Shown: positions 1 to 13,107 of the stretch, in pieces
How positions within the stretch are numbered: position 1 is the stretch's first letter
How the letters are laid out: every line of letters starts with the position of its first letter
Assembly: GCA_050084985.1 (NCBI GenBank)
Contig: JBITNC010000002.1
Location: forward strand, 30,256,001 to 30,320,000
Reading direction: 5' to 3'
Origin: Nageia nagi
Lineage: Eukaryota; Pinophyta
DNA length: 64,000 nucleotides
Position numbers and translations under genes: made by a program
The notes under the pieces: generated by a model
The model's database searches: none
What the model saw: the letters and a program-made list of their open reading frames with translations, nothing else
Told to the model about the DNA's origin: nothing

Positions 1-649
1 TAACTTTTTAGAAGGAGATCCCTCCTCTGATCAACCTCCATCACCTATTCCCATGGAATCCATGTTGTCCAATATGCTTCAACACTCATAAACAATTGAT
101 CAACTACTCGTAAGCTATGAAAAGGGTCTTACCACCACTATCACTAACTCAACCCTCGATTACACTATCCAATCATAATTGTAGGGCTTCATAATGACAA
201 CAAAGGTTAACAATGCTTTTGTTTTCAAAATAACCTCCAAAACCCTCAATTCTATCTTTTTAATTTTTGTTTTTACTATGATCAGATTGTCCTAGTGACT
301 CAAGATCATTTAGATTATTTTTTAAAACCTTAGTCACCTAGAAAACCTTGTAATTGCCTAAATAAGTTTCTCTATCATATTCCACTTTGTAATCCTCAAG
401 TTTTTTTTCATCTTTTTTGGTGCATTTAGTCAAATAGTTAGCCATCATGTATTGTACTCATTCATCACACCTCCTCATTTGAGGGGGAGAGCTTCACACA
501 CTATTTTATTTTGATCAAATTTTTTGCAAAATCTTATGTAGGTACAACATCAATATTATCACAAACACCTCAGATGCATGGTCAAACATTTTGCATAATG
601 ATTATTCATAGGATGATTTTAGCTTTACATGATTGATTGATAATCAACA
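1..649. other. No recognisable feature
   Basis: AT-rich sequence with no open frame of useful length and no repeat or LTR terminus that I can define. It may be decayed retrotransposon sequence, since the neighbouring repeat array looks transposon-derived. Confidence 0.5.
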
Positions 650-1097
650 TACTCGGATATCATCATGTTCGATATTTATCACTTTATACAAGTGTCATAT
701 GCTTGCATGCTATGGTCCAACATTTGGTAGGTCTATGAGCCTATAATCATTTTACCCTTTATCTACTATGGTAAAGTAGAGATCATTTATCATTTTTTTG
801 TAAGCATCACATGTCTACATTCTATGATCTAATGCTTGGTAGTTTTATGAACATACAATCACTTCCCTTCAACTATTATGGAAAAGTAGAGGTCATTTTG
901 TTATCACCCTTCAACTAGTGGGGAAAATAAATAATCCAATGCTTGGTGGGTCTTCGAGCCTATGATCCTTCACTTCATCTATTGGGGAAAAGAAGAGTTT
1001 GATACCCTTCAAATTTTTGGGTAAAGAAGATATCATTTACTTTCTTATTACACTTCAACTGCTAGGGCAAAGTAGAGATCATTTCCCTTTTTACACT
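650..1097. repeat. Irregular tandem repeat array
   Basis: A phrase of the form CTTCAACTATTRTGGAAAAG, followed by TAGAGATCATT, recurs near 755, 863, 905, 970, 1003 and 1049. The first three copies sit in longer units that also contain a CTTGGTAGGTCTATGAGCC-like phrase near 725, 832 and 936. Spacing drops from roughly 110 bp to 35-50 bp, so this is an eroded array, not a regular satellite. Such arrays are common in untranslated parts of plant gypsy elements, and one follows at 1399. Confidence 0.6.
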
Positions 1098-1398
1098 TAC
1101 ATTAGATTAGATTAGGTTAGATTAAAATTTTGCTTTCTTATTTCATATACCAGTTGATCCATTTGTCAAATTTATCACATGTCATTGTCATTAGGTCCAA
1201 CTCCATCTCTTATGGATTTTCATGTGCCAAAACTAGACTTAGGTTGGGTATTCAAGGTGATCTTATATGACCTATCATGTGCCAAAACTATCTCTCATTA
1301 TCATCTTTTTATGCTTTATATCATTATAATTTATAATATCATAAGTTTTTGTTCTAAGCTTCTTGTAGATCACAAAACTCAGCATAAAAAATGACAAT

Positions 1399-1889
1399 TG
1401 TATACACCCTAAAATTGCATTTTATTCCTTTGATGATGTTTTACTAATATTCATGATATTTATCTTATCTTGTTCTATTATGTTGATATAACATGTTATG
1501 CAGTATTTATGGTAGTTTCAATCAACATTATTTTGGTAGTTAAGTCATTTCTAACACTTTAAACCAGTCATCTAGATGATTGGCTAATCATTTAGACAAT
1601 CTTACAAGTCCATAATCATTTGGATGATCTTTTTGTGATATTTATAAATAGGTTATTGGGGATTTCTTTTCAAGGTTAACACTTTATTTTCATGAGATCT
1701 GATAATTTTTCATCCTCTGCATACAAATATAAGTCTATGACATCACTTTGAAGGGTTTCATATCAAGTCTTGAGCATACACCTTTAAGCCTTGGGAGTGC
1801 TTCTCCATTCATGATGGATTTAGGTATCTTTTGTAGCTTAAATATCTTTGTTATATTGATGGTGAATTTCATGATTTTTGTAGGTTTAG
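1399..1889 (+). mobile_element. Possible LTR remnant, 5' end TGTATACACC
   Basis: The sequence begins TGTATACACCCTAAAATTGC. This resembles the LTR start of element D (TGTAGACACCTAAAA at 55762) and the LTR-like end at 14419. A TATA box (TATAAATAG, near 1648) lies about 250 bp in, as expected for an LTR promoter. The region 1565-1630 holds three variants of an ATCATTTGGATGAT-like palindrome; element D has a similarly placed inverted motif upstream of its own TATA box. The 3' end is not defined and no partner copy was found, so the end coordinate is an estimate. Confidence 0.35.
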
Positions 1890-2712
1890 ATCATAATTAA
1901 ATATATACTTTAAGGCTTGTATCCTCCTTTAATATTTTATATTTATTTATTTGTTTGACATTTAGGTATAACTAGGCTATGTCATACACCTAGGGTTTGA
2001 TATTTAGGGTCCAAACCTTAGGGTTTGATATTTATTTATTGTTAATTAGTCTTATTTAACTTAGATCCACCATTGTTAGTCTTATGATAATTATCATTTA
2101 CATTTTTTAGTCATTTTAGTGAAAGCTTTACACATATTTAGATCTTGATCATCATATCTTATCATTGCTATCATATATCTTTGTCAAAATTATTCATATG
2201 AGCTTATCAATAGTCCATGTTTGAGCATCACACTTGCATAATAGGCATATCATTATTTTCTACTATCCTATTGATTGACAAAAAGGGATCTTACTATCTT
2301 GTAGAGTTAGGGTTTCCCCTCACTTAAGTGATCAAAATGACCTAAGGAATTGTGGTTGAGATCTCCCCTTTAACATTTGTCTTCATTTTCAGATTTTAGG
2401 CATATTCTTGGCATATTTAACATAAAGAAATTCTTCTCAACCCTCTCATTTTTAATTTTTCATATCATACATAGGAAAATTAAATATGAATGCACCCTTA
2501 TTCTTGAATCATTCATAAGGTGTTTTTAGTGGTTAAGTTGCAGGTATTTTGAGGCATTTACAAATGGAAGGTGTTATGTGTTGCAAAGAAGCGAATATCA
2601 CATCAGATCTAGAAGAGAATGTGAAGGATGATGGCATGAAATCCATTGGAGGTTTTTCTCTTATAGTCTCATCCCACAAGGAGGAGCATTTGTATTTGGG
2701 AAATTTAGAAGG
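1890..2712. other. No recognisable feature
   Basis: AT-rich sequence. Two copies of a TTAGGGTTTGATATTTA phrase occur near 1993 and 2021. No gene is supported, although open frames of about 60-100 codons overlap on both strands near 2533-2845. Confidence 0.45.
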
Positions 2713-2991
2713 GAGCATTACTTACATATATCCAATGATCTCAATTTTGAGAAGGAACATCTATCTTAGGAGCATCATTTGTATCTTCTTGAGAGTTTGT
2801 ACTTTGACTTTTATGAAAATAATCCATCATTTTTTAGAGGGTTAAAACATTTTATTCAAGAAGATTCAATACTAGAAAGAAACATCCACTCTCTATGGTG
2901 TCATTAGGATCCTTAGGAGACTTGGTACAACCATGGGAGTACTTGGAAAAGATATGAAATAGATTTTGATTTTTTTATAGTAGTTCTTTAA
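2713..2991 (+). pseudogene. Unassigned coding-like remnant
   Basis: In one plus-strand frame this reads as about 92 codons with only three internal stops (TAG). It has a plausible acidic and aromatic composition, including runs such as HHLYLLESLYFDFYENN and RGLKHFIQEDSILERN. A shifted frame just downstream contains GDLVQPWEYLEKI, which also looks protein-like. I do not recognise the family. The setting among decayed retroelements suggests a transposon accessory protein, but a host pseudogene is possible. Confidence 0.25.
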
Positions 2992-3200
2992 TTTTGATAA
3001 GCCTTAATATTGTGTGGAAGCAATTAGTATTGGCATCTAAGTATACATCATTGCTAAGTCTTAATAATGTATTATGGGAAGGATGTGAGGTTGCTAATTT
3101 AAAGGTATTTAAGGATTAAAATAGGAGAAAGATAAATGTTTCCTTTCCTACATTGCTTGGGACTGTAGAAAAGGGCTAGAAGGAAGGGATTGATAACAAA

Positions 3201-4256
3201 GTGATTGTTGTGTTTGAAGAGGTTATGTTCTCAAGAGAGACTACAATTTCCAAGAAGGTTGAGGCTTCGACTATTATTTGCAGATGTACTTCCATTGGAC
3301 ATTTATATGATGAAGGTAGGACTATTATCCATGTGTTATGGTTAGCGTATGATAGCATGATGGTTAATGATGGAATATGGAATATTGGGACACTCTTTAA
3401 TCATGATTTAGGGAATGTTATCTATGCATTTTGGGTTGCATTTTTAGTAAGAGAAATGGTTTCTATTGATAGACATACTATTGTAGCATGTATTTATGAT
3501 AATTGGAAGGTTTTATCCCTATATTATAGGTTTCTAATAGTAGCAAGAAGGATGTCACATCCTTGGAGGCTAGAATTCATGTTGGAGGGTTACCAATGTT
3601 GTCATAAAAGCAACCATAAAAGGGACTACTATTCACATGATAGGGACTACATTTCCTATCATTCTTGGGATTGAAATTGATGAGGTAATAGTTATTTTTA
3701 AGATTTGTACTACTATTATATCATTTGAGGATGATTTGGTGACTATCATGCATGTATCAAGGACTACACATGATGATGTGTTGATTACTGTTGATGAGGG
3801 GACTATTACAATCTCCTTGAAGAGTGTCTTAAGGACTATTATATATATATTAAGGGATGCAAGTATTGACATCTTAGTTATCTTTGGAGCTATAGAAAGT
3901 ACCTTGATGGAGGGTCCATGGATAATGTTATCTACATATTTTAACATCATACTTGAAGATAAAATGATGGTAGCCTTTGTGATGAAAAAGGGGACTATTA
4001 TAGTTGGATATATTATGTTGTATTGGTTATCAACTTTGAACATATTTGGGGTTGCATTTCTTATGAAGTTTATGGTTGTGTTAGAAAGCATGAAGACTGC
4101 ATTTGATGTGGTGTTGATTTCAAGGATTATTGGTCCACTTCCTAATGACCTTTTAAGGGGTGTTAACCATATACTATGGGTTGTATTGGGTGATGAGATA
4201 TTTACTATTACATATTGTAAGTAGAAAAGGGTTTTTACTAGGATTATTATTGGCAT
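3201..4256 (+). other. Repetitive region with long opposing open frames
   Basis: A 157-codon plus-strand frame (3201-3674) is followed by a 195-codon plus-strand frame (3637-4224). The second overlaps a 207-codon minus-strand frame (3633-4256) almost completely. The DNA contains at least ten scattered variants of GGGACTATTAT, for example near 3319, 3619, 3640, 3758, 3797, 3832 and 3988. Both predicted proteins are rich in Ile, Val and Thr and match no domain that I know. Openness on both strands probably follows from the low-complexity repeat, which lacks stop-forming triplets, rather than from selection for protein. I do not assign a function. Confidence 0.3.
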
Positions 4257-7200
4257 TTCAAGGATTGATTTTTTGTCTCTATTAGCACATAGTTGGAGAC
4301 CTATTAGATGGATTTCCTTACACCATTTAGGGGTATTCTTGAAGATCCAACATTGGAAACCTTTTTTCCAACTTTTAATATTTATTTGTATGATGATAAA
4401 ACAGTCTTGAGGGATGATTTTGAGTTGTTAATCTCTAATTTTAGTTTTAGATCTAATCCTTATTCAATGATTGTATCCATGAAGGAAAATAAGGTTACTA
4501 TTTCATAAGTACTTTCAATTTTGTATCAATTTTATATTAGAATTGAATTTGAAGGGAATGATATGGTAGATTTCATAGATGATCACTTGCAAAATATGAA
4601 GGATGATGAGAAATCAACATGTATGGATCTTGATTTGGCTTTGATGGATACTTATTTGCATCTTTACATGTTGATATTGCCTTTGCACCCTTATTCATTA
4701 TTTTTAAAGAATAAGATAATGGTGCAATAATAACATGATGGACCTACATATTTGATATTGATTTGTGACCCTGGGATTGAAGATGGGTTCATCTTGGCAA
4801 TAGTGAGATGGTGTTTGTATTGATTTGAATTGCTTTGGATAAACCAAAATAGGAAGGGAGGGTTTATCATGTGCTTTTTTTAAACCTATCCCATTTTCCT
4901 GTTATTATCTAATACCATAAGTTATGGATTATTTATTTATCTTTTAGTTTGGATAAGGTGTCTCATGCAAAATTTTTTGACATGTTATATGACATGGTTT
5001 CATCAAGAAATAATTGAGATATTGCATTTTGAAGTTTCCTTATCAAACTAGTCTTTGACAATCATACACTTGGGAATTTACTATTTTGTCCCATTTAATA
5101 GTATTTCTCTAGATTATGTCCCTCTTCTAGGGATATGAGCTATTAGTTTATTGTATATAGGAGTGATATATGTAATTATGATTCATTATGTACCATTTAA
5201 TAATAATCAATTATTATGAAGTATTAGTGAGAACTTGGGATAGGAGATTTATAGGTTTAAGGGACCAACTATGAGCTCCAATGTTGGACATCTCCATCCT
5301 AGATATAGTTAGGAGTGTCTATTAGTGTTATAGATGATTTTAATGACTATGAGGAGTGTTTATGTCAATTTAAAGGTAAATTTATACTCTTATTGATTAG
5401 ATACCTTGTCTTGCATGATTCCTAGGTGAGATCTAGATCTATGATGAAGCTATATAAAGGAGGAGTATGTCATTGTAAAGGATATGCAACTTTTGATCAT
5501 ATTTCATCTTCTTACATTCAAAGTGTGGCATGGAATCATCTCTTGGGCCTTCTATGGGTGAAAGCTTGTAGAAGAAGGGTTAGTGGGATGGAAACCCTAT
5601 TAGATTTGGTTAAGGAAAAAAAATACTTAACCGTTAGTTACTTCAATTTGCCAATTGCAAATACCTAGATCTAGACATCAGCTATCTAGGAGCAATATTC
5701 CATTATTGAGTACTTAGTTTGGCTTGTTTGTCCATACATAAATCCTTCTTAGCTATCATGTGATTGTACTTGCTCCATTTATGTGATATTAAGGCATGGT
5801 CCCTTAGATCCCACTTTTAGTGTCAATTTTGAGCTTTTTGGTATCACATTGATATTTTTTAGCATAATTTGTGTGTTTGGTATCATTTCTTATATTTGTG
5901 TATGACATTGTGGTTTGAGGCATAATATTTTAGCACATCACATATAAGGGACTAAATATTTGAGTTGTGTAAGATGCTTATGGTCATCATCCTATGCTTT
6001 CAACCCTAGGATGATTTTCACCATAGTTTCATCTAAATGATATACCTTATCCAACCATAAGTCATGGTTATGGTACCAACTATATATGAACTTCATGATA
6101 TTGGATATGAACTCAATATTTCTATTAAATCCATCAAACATGTCACCTCCAGTGTTCCCATATATATTAAGTTTGGTCTCATGGAACTAACTTTATCAAT
6201 ATACCTTATGAACTCCTCCACATCTTGTACCTTATTTGATATATGCCTAATATAAAATTCATATGATTTTTCTATGAATTCTTCTTATTATGTGACCATA
6301 TTTTTAAATTTTCACATTTTTATATTCCTTGTATTAGTTTTTGTATCAGAATTTAGAATATAAACTCAATTCTAGATATGACAAGCTTTCCTTGAATGAA
6401 TCATGTATTATTTATGTACTTTTTATCTAAGATAAAATAGAGAAATGGTTATAGGGTAATCTTAAAAGTGAGTGATACTAGCCATTTATGAATTATTTTA
6501 ATGTGGGATTGTGATCATCAAAATCAGACAATAGAGATTAGAGTCTACCCAACCATACAAAACCTTTAGGATATAGATGATATAATCAATTATTGTTTGA
6601 TAGAGTTAATCTTGATTATATAATAAGTGATATGATATTCTTATTGATATTGAATTTACTCTATGTTTCTTTTATATCTAAGGAACCCCCTACAAAAATA
6701 AAAGAGTTAGTAGGGAAATTCTAACTATGGATCCTTGAGACCCTAGAACCACATAAGTAGGGTTGGAACCCTAGCTTAACATATTAGTAGGCCTCCTTTT
6801 TCTTAATCATAAGGATTATATAAAATATATCAATGCGTACATATATGTATGATATGATGTACTATGCTATGTTGGATACTTTTGATAATTCTTTTATGTT
6901 AAAATGATTGATAAGAATGCTAAAGATAATGATAATTATGTATGTTATGTGATATGACACAAATATATTCTCAAATAAGACAAAAAAATCAAGAAATTAA
7001 TCAAATCACAAGATATACAACATAAAGAACACCCATAATGATTTATGCTATGATAATTGTAAAATACACAAAAGGGTATGATCAAATATGCAACAATATG
7101 CTTATATAATGAATCTTGAAAAAACCTATTACATAAATCAATATTTAGACCATAAAAATCAATAAGATCATATAAATGTTAACTATCCATAAACAAAGAT

Positions 7201-7519
7201 GCCCATAATGATAAATGATTATGGCTATGGTAAATGATGATAAACAATAATATCGGTATGAAAAAATAGGATAAAAGCATAACCTAACCCTAAATACCTA
7301 AGATGATTTAGCCCAAGTAATGTCTATATGTACACAATAATGTAATAAGAAAACCTATGATAAATGGTGGACACAATAACTTTAATTATACTCCAAATTA
7401 CCTTCAAGACTTGTTAGAACTTAAAAACATAGATGTTCAAGCATACAATATGATAATTAATCCAAATGATACCTCATTCCACCATGAAGATGGGATCAGA
7501 ACCTTTGATATAGCTCATG
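4257..7519. other. Decayed AT-rich sequence without assigned genes
   Basis: Only short open frames occur here (for example 4308-4508, 4521-4730 and 5426-5668 on plus), and none shows a domain. The part immediately left of element E1 joins logically to the sequence right of E1 at 14080, because E1 duplicated TCATG on insertion. The last several hundred bases may therefore belong to the LTR-like remnant that ends at 14419. Confidence 0.4.
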
Positions 7520-8246
7520 TGTTATAACCAAAATAATAATTATTAGGGTTATTTATAGAATAATTAAATTCACCAATTAATTATGAATAAGAATAAATCA
7601 ATGATATGAAAGATGACAATGACCTAATTGACCTTAACATATTAAAATTGGATTTATAAAAGATACAAACATGTACTTACCTATGATAATGTATAAAGGC
7701 AACATTTAATCGAAAGAGAATGAACGATGAGCTTCCCTAAAACATGAAGCCACTAATCTGACCCCAATCCAATGGTAGTGCTAGAAACCCAATGATAGCA
7801 CCGAATAACCATTTCAAAATACCTCACCCTTTCACTCAATGTTGTAATCCCACCTTTTATGTGTTGAATATCTATTGCATAGGGATGAAAGATTACATGA
7901 ATGTAGATCTCATAGTATAACAAAATCTAGATATGATAGGTGGTGTTAAGAAACACCGATCAAGATGGACACAAGTATATTTCCACCTATTAAGGATCTA
8001 GGATTATGTCATGTCATTTCACATCATTGATCATGTATAACCCCTCCACCTTTATAGGTAACAAGTTGAGTGCTAAGGCTCCTCCTTAGGCTTATTATGA
8101 TGCTAAGCCGACCTATTACCATAAAATATAAAGTTAGATGAGAGTGCACATGAAAAAGAGAATTTATTTAATAAATTAAATAAAATATTTAAAATATATA
8201 AAAAATGTATTTTAATTAAATCAAAAATCATTTTTAGGTGTTAACA
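7520..8246 (-). repeat. E1 3' LTR
   Basis: This LTR of about 727 bp is TG...CA bounded on the plus strand (TGTTATAACC ... TTAACA). It aligns along its length with 12349-12798 plus 13805-14074 once the nested element is removed (about 717 bp). Shared blocks include CGAGCTTCCCTAAAACAT and CTAAGGCTCCTCCTTAGG, the latter an imperfect inverted repeat near 8080. Confidence 0.8.
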
Positions 8247-8584
8247 AATGCTATATGTTTTAATTATTTTGAGATAAAAGAAAATCAAAGCATGGATAAA
8301 AAGTATAATAAGAAAGTAAGAAGATACTCCTTGAAAAGTTGTGACATGGTGGCAACATGGATGCCCTATTTTTTGCTTATGTTATGCCCTATCTTTGAAT
8401 TGGTTATGATATGATGGACCTTTTATCATAGGAGCAATCCAAGGAAAAGAAAAAGGTACCTGAATAGAGCTTAAATAAGTAATATTTTTGTACAATATAT
8501 CTCAAATATAGACATTAAGCATCATGATATGGAAAGTATGGTAAGAAAGTAAAGTTGTACTTGGTGACTTATTCACCAATACAA

Positions 8585-8890
8585 AGATGATAAAAAATTA
8601 AGATTGATCATCTTGGTTACCCAAGCCACCATGTTACCATGGATTTTGATATGAATGGTCCTTCCTTACAAAGATATCAAATTATAAGATTGACCCTTCC
8701 TTACAAAGGCATAAAAGGATAAGAATGATTATATTAGTTTCCCAAGACACTATGTTGTCATGGATTTGCTGATAAGAGTGGCCCTTCCTTAAAAAGGAGG
8801 CTAATGATATGAGTGACTATCTTGGTGTCCCAAACCACCATGTTTCTATGGATTTGCTGATAAGAATGACTCTTCCTTACAAAGGCAGTC
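8585..8890. repeat. Tandem repeat in E1 interior
   Basis: About three diverged units of roughly 90-115 bp carry the phrases CTTGGTTACCCAAGCCACCATG, shortened in some copies, then ATGGATTTGCTGATAAG and CCTTCCTTACAAAGG. An extra partial unit lies near 8685. The array sits in the 3' untranslated part of E1 on the minus strand. Confidence 0.65.
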
Positions 8891-9847
8891 AATGATAAGC
8901 AATAGTATGATATCAAAATATTTTGAATATATTATAACATTTGATATGATAAACACTAGATAAGAGCACTTACTTGGAATCAAGAAATGATAATAAATAT
9001 GATATATTAAACATTTTAATGATATGTATGACAATTGCAATAAATAATACATAATAAGTGTATTATGATAAGCACTATAGGGGAAGCATGATATGATAAA
9101 GATAACATTATATAATATGAAAAATACAATTTACAAAATTTGAATGATTTTCATTTGAATAATGTAGTGGCATTGCGTAGAACCTAATTATGTTGTTGGG
9201 ATTTGCCACTTAATTTCTTGCAATTTTAGTTAAGGAAGCATTGAAAGAAACAATAATGCGAAAATGTATCTTTAAAACATTTTTAGGTAACAAAAACACC
9301 CTTAGAACACACATTTCTCAGTTGTATTCATTTGCTAAAAATAGATTCCAAACATGAAAAATATCATAAGATATGTCAATCATTTAACAATCATGATAAG
9401 GTATGTTAATCAATAATGATAAATGAATGTCAATCATTTAAACTAGAAAAAAAATGTAGGATAAAGAAATTCAATTTGTATAAAATGAATGCTCTTTTTC
9501 ACATTTTATTGACTATGAAATATCAAAATTTTATTAAAAATGAATATAAGAAAGGAATAAATTACCTTTTTCATATACACACCATGACAGGTAAGAAAAG
9601 TTTATAAAAAATACATGATTTTTATCTTTTTAATGCAACAGTATCGCTAGGATCATACTTGATATTCCTAAAAAGTTAGTTGAAAGAAATGTATAAATGC
9701 ATACATTTACAAAAATTATTAAACATAGAACCATTTTAAATGCATAACATTGATTATAATATGTATATATCTCATAGAAAATTTGTTAGCTCATCACATC
9801 ATAGGATTATTGCATAACTATCAAGCTATATATAAGGATCATCAAAA
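8891..9847. other. E1 interior, no coding signal
   Basis: AT-rich sequence where pol would lie in a complete minus-strand gypsy element. Short frames exist on both strands (8846-9052 minus, 9416-9607 plus), but none carries an RT or integrase motif. Confidence 0.5.
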
Positions 9848-10201
9848 CTAGCAAAGGATAAGGATCAACATGAAGAATAAACTAGAAGGGTCATCATTAA
9901 AGAGAATCATCATAGTAATTATTTCCCCAATACTCAAGGGTAGAGAATAAACTAAAAGAATCATCAAGTACTTATTTCCACAAGTACCCAAAGGAAGGAT
10001 AATCAAATGAATTACAAAGATCAAATTAGACCTTTGAATTAGGGGACCTTGTGCCCCCAAGAATTGGAGAAGAGCATCAATATCCTTGAATACAAGAGTG
10101 ATAGTCTTACCCTTTTGCATACAATCTGAACCTATCATAGAAATATCTATAAAATCATCTTTATTTCTTGCATAATTTATCTTTTTCTTATTGTGTTTCA
10201 T
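9848..10201 (-). pseudogene. E1 downstream reading frame, unassigned
   Basis: This 117-codon minus-strand frame lies downstream of gag in the position where the end of gag or the start of protease would fall. It starts with a basic stretch (MKHNKKKINYARNKDDF) and continues with ITLVFKDIDALLQFLG. I see no clear D[TS]G protease motif, so the assignment rests only on position. A chance open frame is possible. Confidence 0.3.
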
Positions 10202-10587
10202 TCTTTTTTTTTTAAATCTTCTTCTTACACTTCAACTTATTAGGATACTAAAAACTATTGCAATTTTATTTTGGTGATATTGATTCATTTTTTTCATGCA
10301 ACTCCATATATCTATCCTCCTAAACTTTTTTTATTTCAATATTCTCTTCATTAATAGACCAACATTGCTATGGTTCCTCCTCTTCTGAGTGGTATTGCTC
10401 AATTTCTTTTAAATAGTGCATATTGAAACATGTTCTTGCTCTTTTTGCTCAATTGTTTCTTCATTTTCTATCTCATGTTCCTTATTTTGTACCCTATTAT
10501 CTCTAATATATTTTTCATTAATGGTTTGATTATTTCTAAAAATTCATCTATTGAAATATGAGGGTATACTTTTGTATCCTTGAGAAT

Positions 10588-10975
10588 CTACAAGTAAGCT
10601 TCTCTATGCATATGACAGATTTGGAGGAACTTGAATACACTTATTTCATCTTGATCAAATTTGAAATATGACATTTTTGAGGGATTCTCTTGGGGTATAT
10701 TGGAACTTATGTTATTGATTTGAAAATAATCTTCACTAGATTCATAACAATCCTCATTATCATTTGGATTATAGTTGATTTTACCATTATTAATGAGTTT
10801 TTTCAAATTCTTCCTCAATGCAATACAACCACTAGTCCTATGCCCTTTAACTTAATGATAAAGATAATAATATTTTCATTGTACCATTTTGGCTTTGGAT
10901 CATTTTATTCTAACTCTTGTATTGGATGTGGCTCAATCAAACCTCATTGTAAATAACCTTCATACATGACCTTAG
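10588..10975 (-). pseudogene. E1 gag C-terminal part, zinc-knuckle-like
   Basis: Read on minus, a broken frame gives KGHRTSGCIALRKNLKKL, followed by an Asn- and Asp-rich tail. In plant gypsy elements the gag zinc knuckle ends in a similar KGH...C pattern followed by a basic helix, so this most likely lies just after the nucleic-acid-binding knuckle. The upstream cysteines are degraded. At least one stop separates it from the main gag domain at 11320-11811. Confidence 0.5.
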
Positions 10976-11319
10976 GAGGGAGAGGGAGTTTTAAATATTC
11001 TTTTATCTTATTACCTCTTGGAGCATCATTGCTCAGTTTATGGTCTTCTTCATTTGCTCAAACATGTTTATCTTCCTTATTTTTATATGGCTTCTTATGA
11101 TATTTTAACTTACTATAATACTTTAATTTTTCCATTTCCACCATGTATTGCTATTTTTGAATCAATCTATGGAAAATATCACTAAAAGGGAAATCCATAT
11201 AATCAATTCAAAAAAACAAATTCAACAAATATAACAATCATATGTCCTTCTAACAAAGGTTATTTTAACATACTCCAAGTTTTTTGAAACCTCTTGATAA
11301 ACTTTTCTAATCTCTCATT

Positions 11320-11811
11320 TTACCTTTTCTTATTATTCATTAAATTAGAAATAATAACTTTTTTAGGAGCACAATACTTGAAATGCATATAAAATTCAGA
11401 TATGAGTTGTCCATAAGCATTAATTGACTTAGAGGGCAAAGAGAAGCACCAATCTAAAGCATCATCTTGAAGAGTAGTTGGGAAATAATTGGCCATTAAA
11501 TTATCATTTTCTCCAAACCTTAATTCAAAATTCATCTCAAAAACCTTTATATGCACCATAGGGTCTCCTTCTCTTAAATATGTATCAAACTTTGGTTTCA
11601 CTTGAAGGTCAAGTACCCTAGTGTTGCAAATTTCATCACATAGTGGATTGGAATCCCTATAAATAAGAGAATTAGCTCCAAAAAAATGATTGTTGATCCC
11701 AATATTGAAACCTTCACTTATATCTTCATTTCCATAAAGCATCATCTCCAAATTAGCTTTGGTTATCTCATCAAAGCTATTGGCCATGGCAAGAAACTCA
11801 GTTGGTTCCAT
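11320..11811 (-). pseudogene. E1 gag (capsid) domain
   Basis: This 163-codon minus-strand frame starts MEPTEFLAMANSFDEITK. Residues ~95-150 hold the retrotransposon gag core: a D-P-M-V-H-I-K-V-F-E segment, then ANYFPTTLQDDALDWCFSL, an aromatic helix, and ISEFYMHFKY. Gag packages element RNA into virus-like particles in the cytoplasm. The start is 15-20 codons longer than the core needs and is the first ATG in the open frame. It lies about 540 bp from the primer-binding-like site, consistent with first-ORF position. Downstream sequence is broken by stops, so the polyprotein is not intact. Confidence 0.7.
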
Positions 11812-12331
11812 TTCTGAAACACTTGAAATGCAATGTTAGTCCTATCCAAAAACCCTAGGGTTTTTGGTGCAACTAGTGCCTAAAATATGCAACTATAGAC
11901 TTTGAATAATATTAATTGTTTTCTAATCACATATATCTAAGTTTAGGACAAGTTTTATCATGAAATAAAGCACCAAATAATTGCAAAATATGTTCAAAAT
12001 TTAGGGCTTTTTAAAATGATGTTTTTCTACAAAAAAGTTTCAAAATTGATCAAAATATGCAAATTTATGCCTTGAAAAATCACAAAAAAAAATTCTAATT
12101 ATATTTATCTATGGTTTGGACAAAATTTTGTAATGCTACAAATCACCAAATTGGATAAATGACCTTCAAAATGTAGGGTTTTCTCCAAAAATAAAATTCA
12201 CTAAAAATTAACCTTCTTCAAATCCAACAATTTTGAAGCAACAAAATTTAGAGAATAATCACAACTAAAGAGAAAATAAAAAATAAGATTTTTAATGAAG
12301 GACTCCATAGAAAAATGCAATATATCAAAGA

Positions 12332-12348
12332 ATGTCAAGTTCACCAAT
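12332..12348 (-). promoter_or_regulatory. E1 primer-binding-like site
   Basis: Next to the E1 5' LTR, the minus strand reads TTGGTGAACTTGACATT after a one-base spacer. A TGG start directly after the LTR is typical of sites that pair with the CCA end of a tRNA. Element E2 has nearly the same sequence (TTGGTGAACCCAATATT) in the same position, which supports the call. The tRNA is not identified. Confidence 0.6.
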
Positions 12349-13098
12349 TGTTATAATCGAAATAATGAATATTAGGGTTATTTACAAAATAAATAAATAT
12401 GCCAATTAACTATGAATAATAGGAAATTGATGACATGAAATATGATAATGACCTAATTGATCTTAACCTATCAAATATATATGTATGAAATATACAAACC
12501 TATACTTTACCTTTGATGATGAATGAAGGTGAAATTCGATCAAAAGAGGTTGAGAGACGAGCTTCCCTAAAACATAGAGCCATATATCTAACCTCAACCT
12601 AATGATAGCACTAAAAACCTAGCAAAAGTGCCTAATTACCATTCTAGAATACCCCACCTTTTTGCTTGATGTCATCATCCCACCTTTGATGTGTCAAATC
12701 TCGATCACAAAGGGATGAAAGATCATCAGAATGTAGAGTGTATAACAAAATCTAGAGATAATAGGTGGCATTTAGAAACATCAATCAAGATTGACACACA
12801 TTACTACCAAAAGGCTTATTTTCATCCTTTTTCCATCTTCAAACATGAAAAATGAAAAATGATATTAATTTGCATCCTCCTATGTTGACATGCATCATTT
12901 TATTTTTTTTATTTTTCATTTTTTCTAACATAAAAATTGATGTAAATTTTAACATAAATTTTGACATAAATTTTGTATCACATTTCACTAACAAGAATTA
13001 AAACACATTTTACATTTTCATCAATCAATGGCTCACATCATTTTATCCTCCATCCATACCAAAAGGGATTAACTGATAGCCAAATACACTCTTCTATC

Positions 13099-13107
13099 TA
13101 TATATAT
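13099..13107 (+). promoter_or_regulatory. Possible TATA box of the captured gene fragment
   Basis: TATATATAT lies 85 bp upstream of the ATG at 13192. A CT-rich stretch follows it (CAAACCCTCCCCATAATCC). The spacing suits a plant promoter with a short leader. It supports the idea that the insertion carries a 5' gene end, but the TA-rich background makes chance likely enough to keep confidence low. Confidence 0.35.

Noticed and set aside
1975-2040. TTAGGGTTTGATATTTAGGG-like phrases resembling plant telomere repeats (TTTAGGG)
   Set aside because: Only two or three imperfect, spaced copies are present, with no tandem run. They are a common short motif in AT-rich plant DNA.
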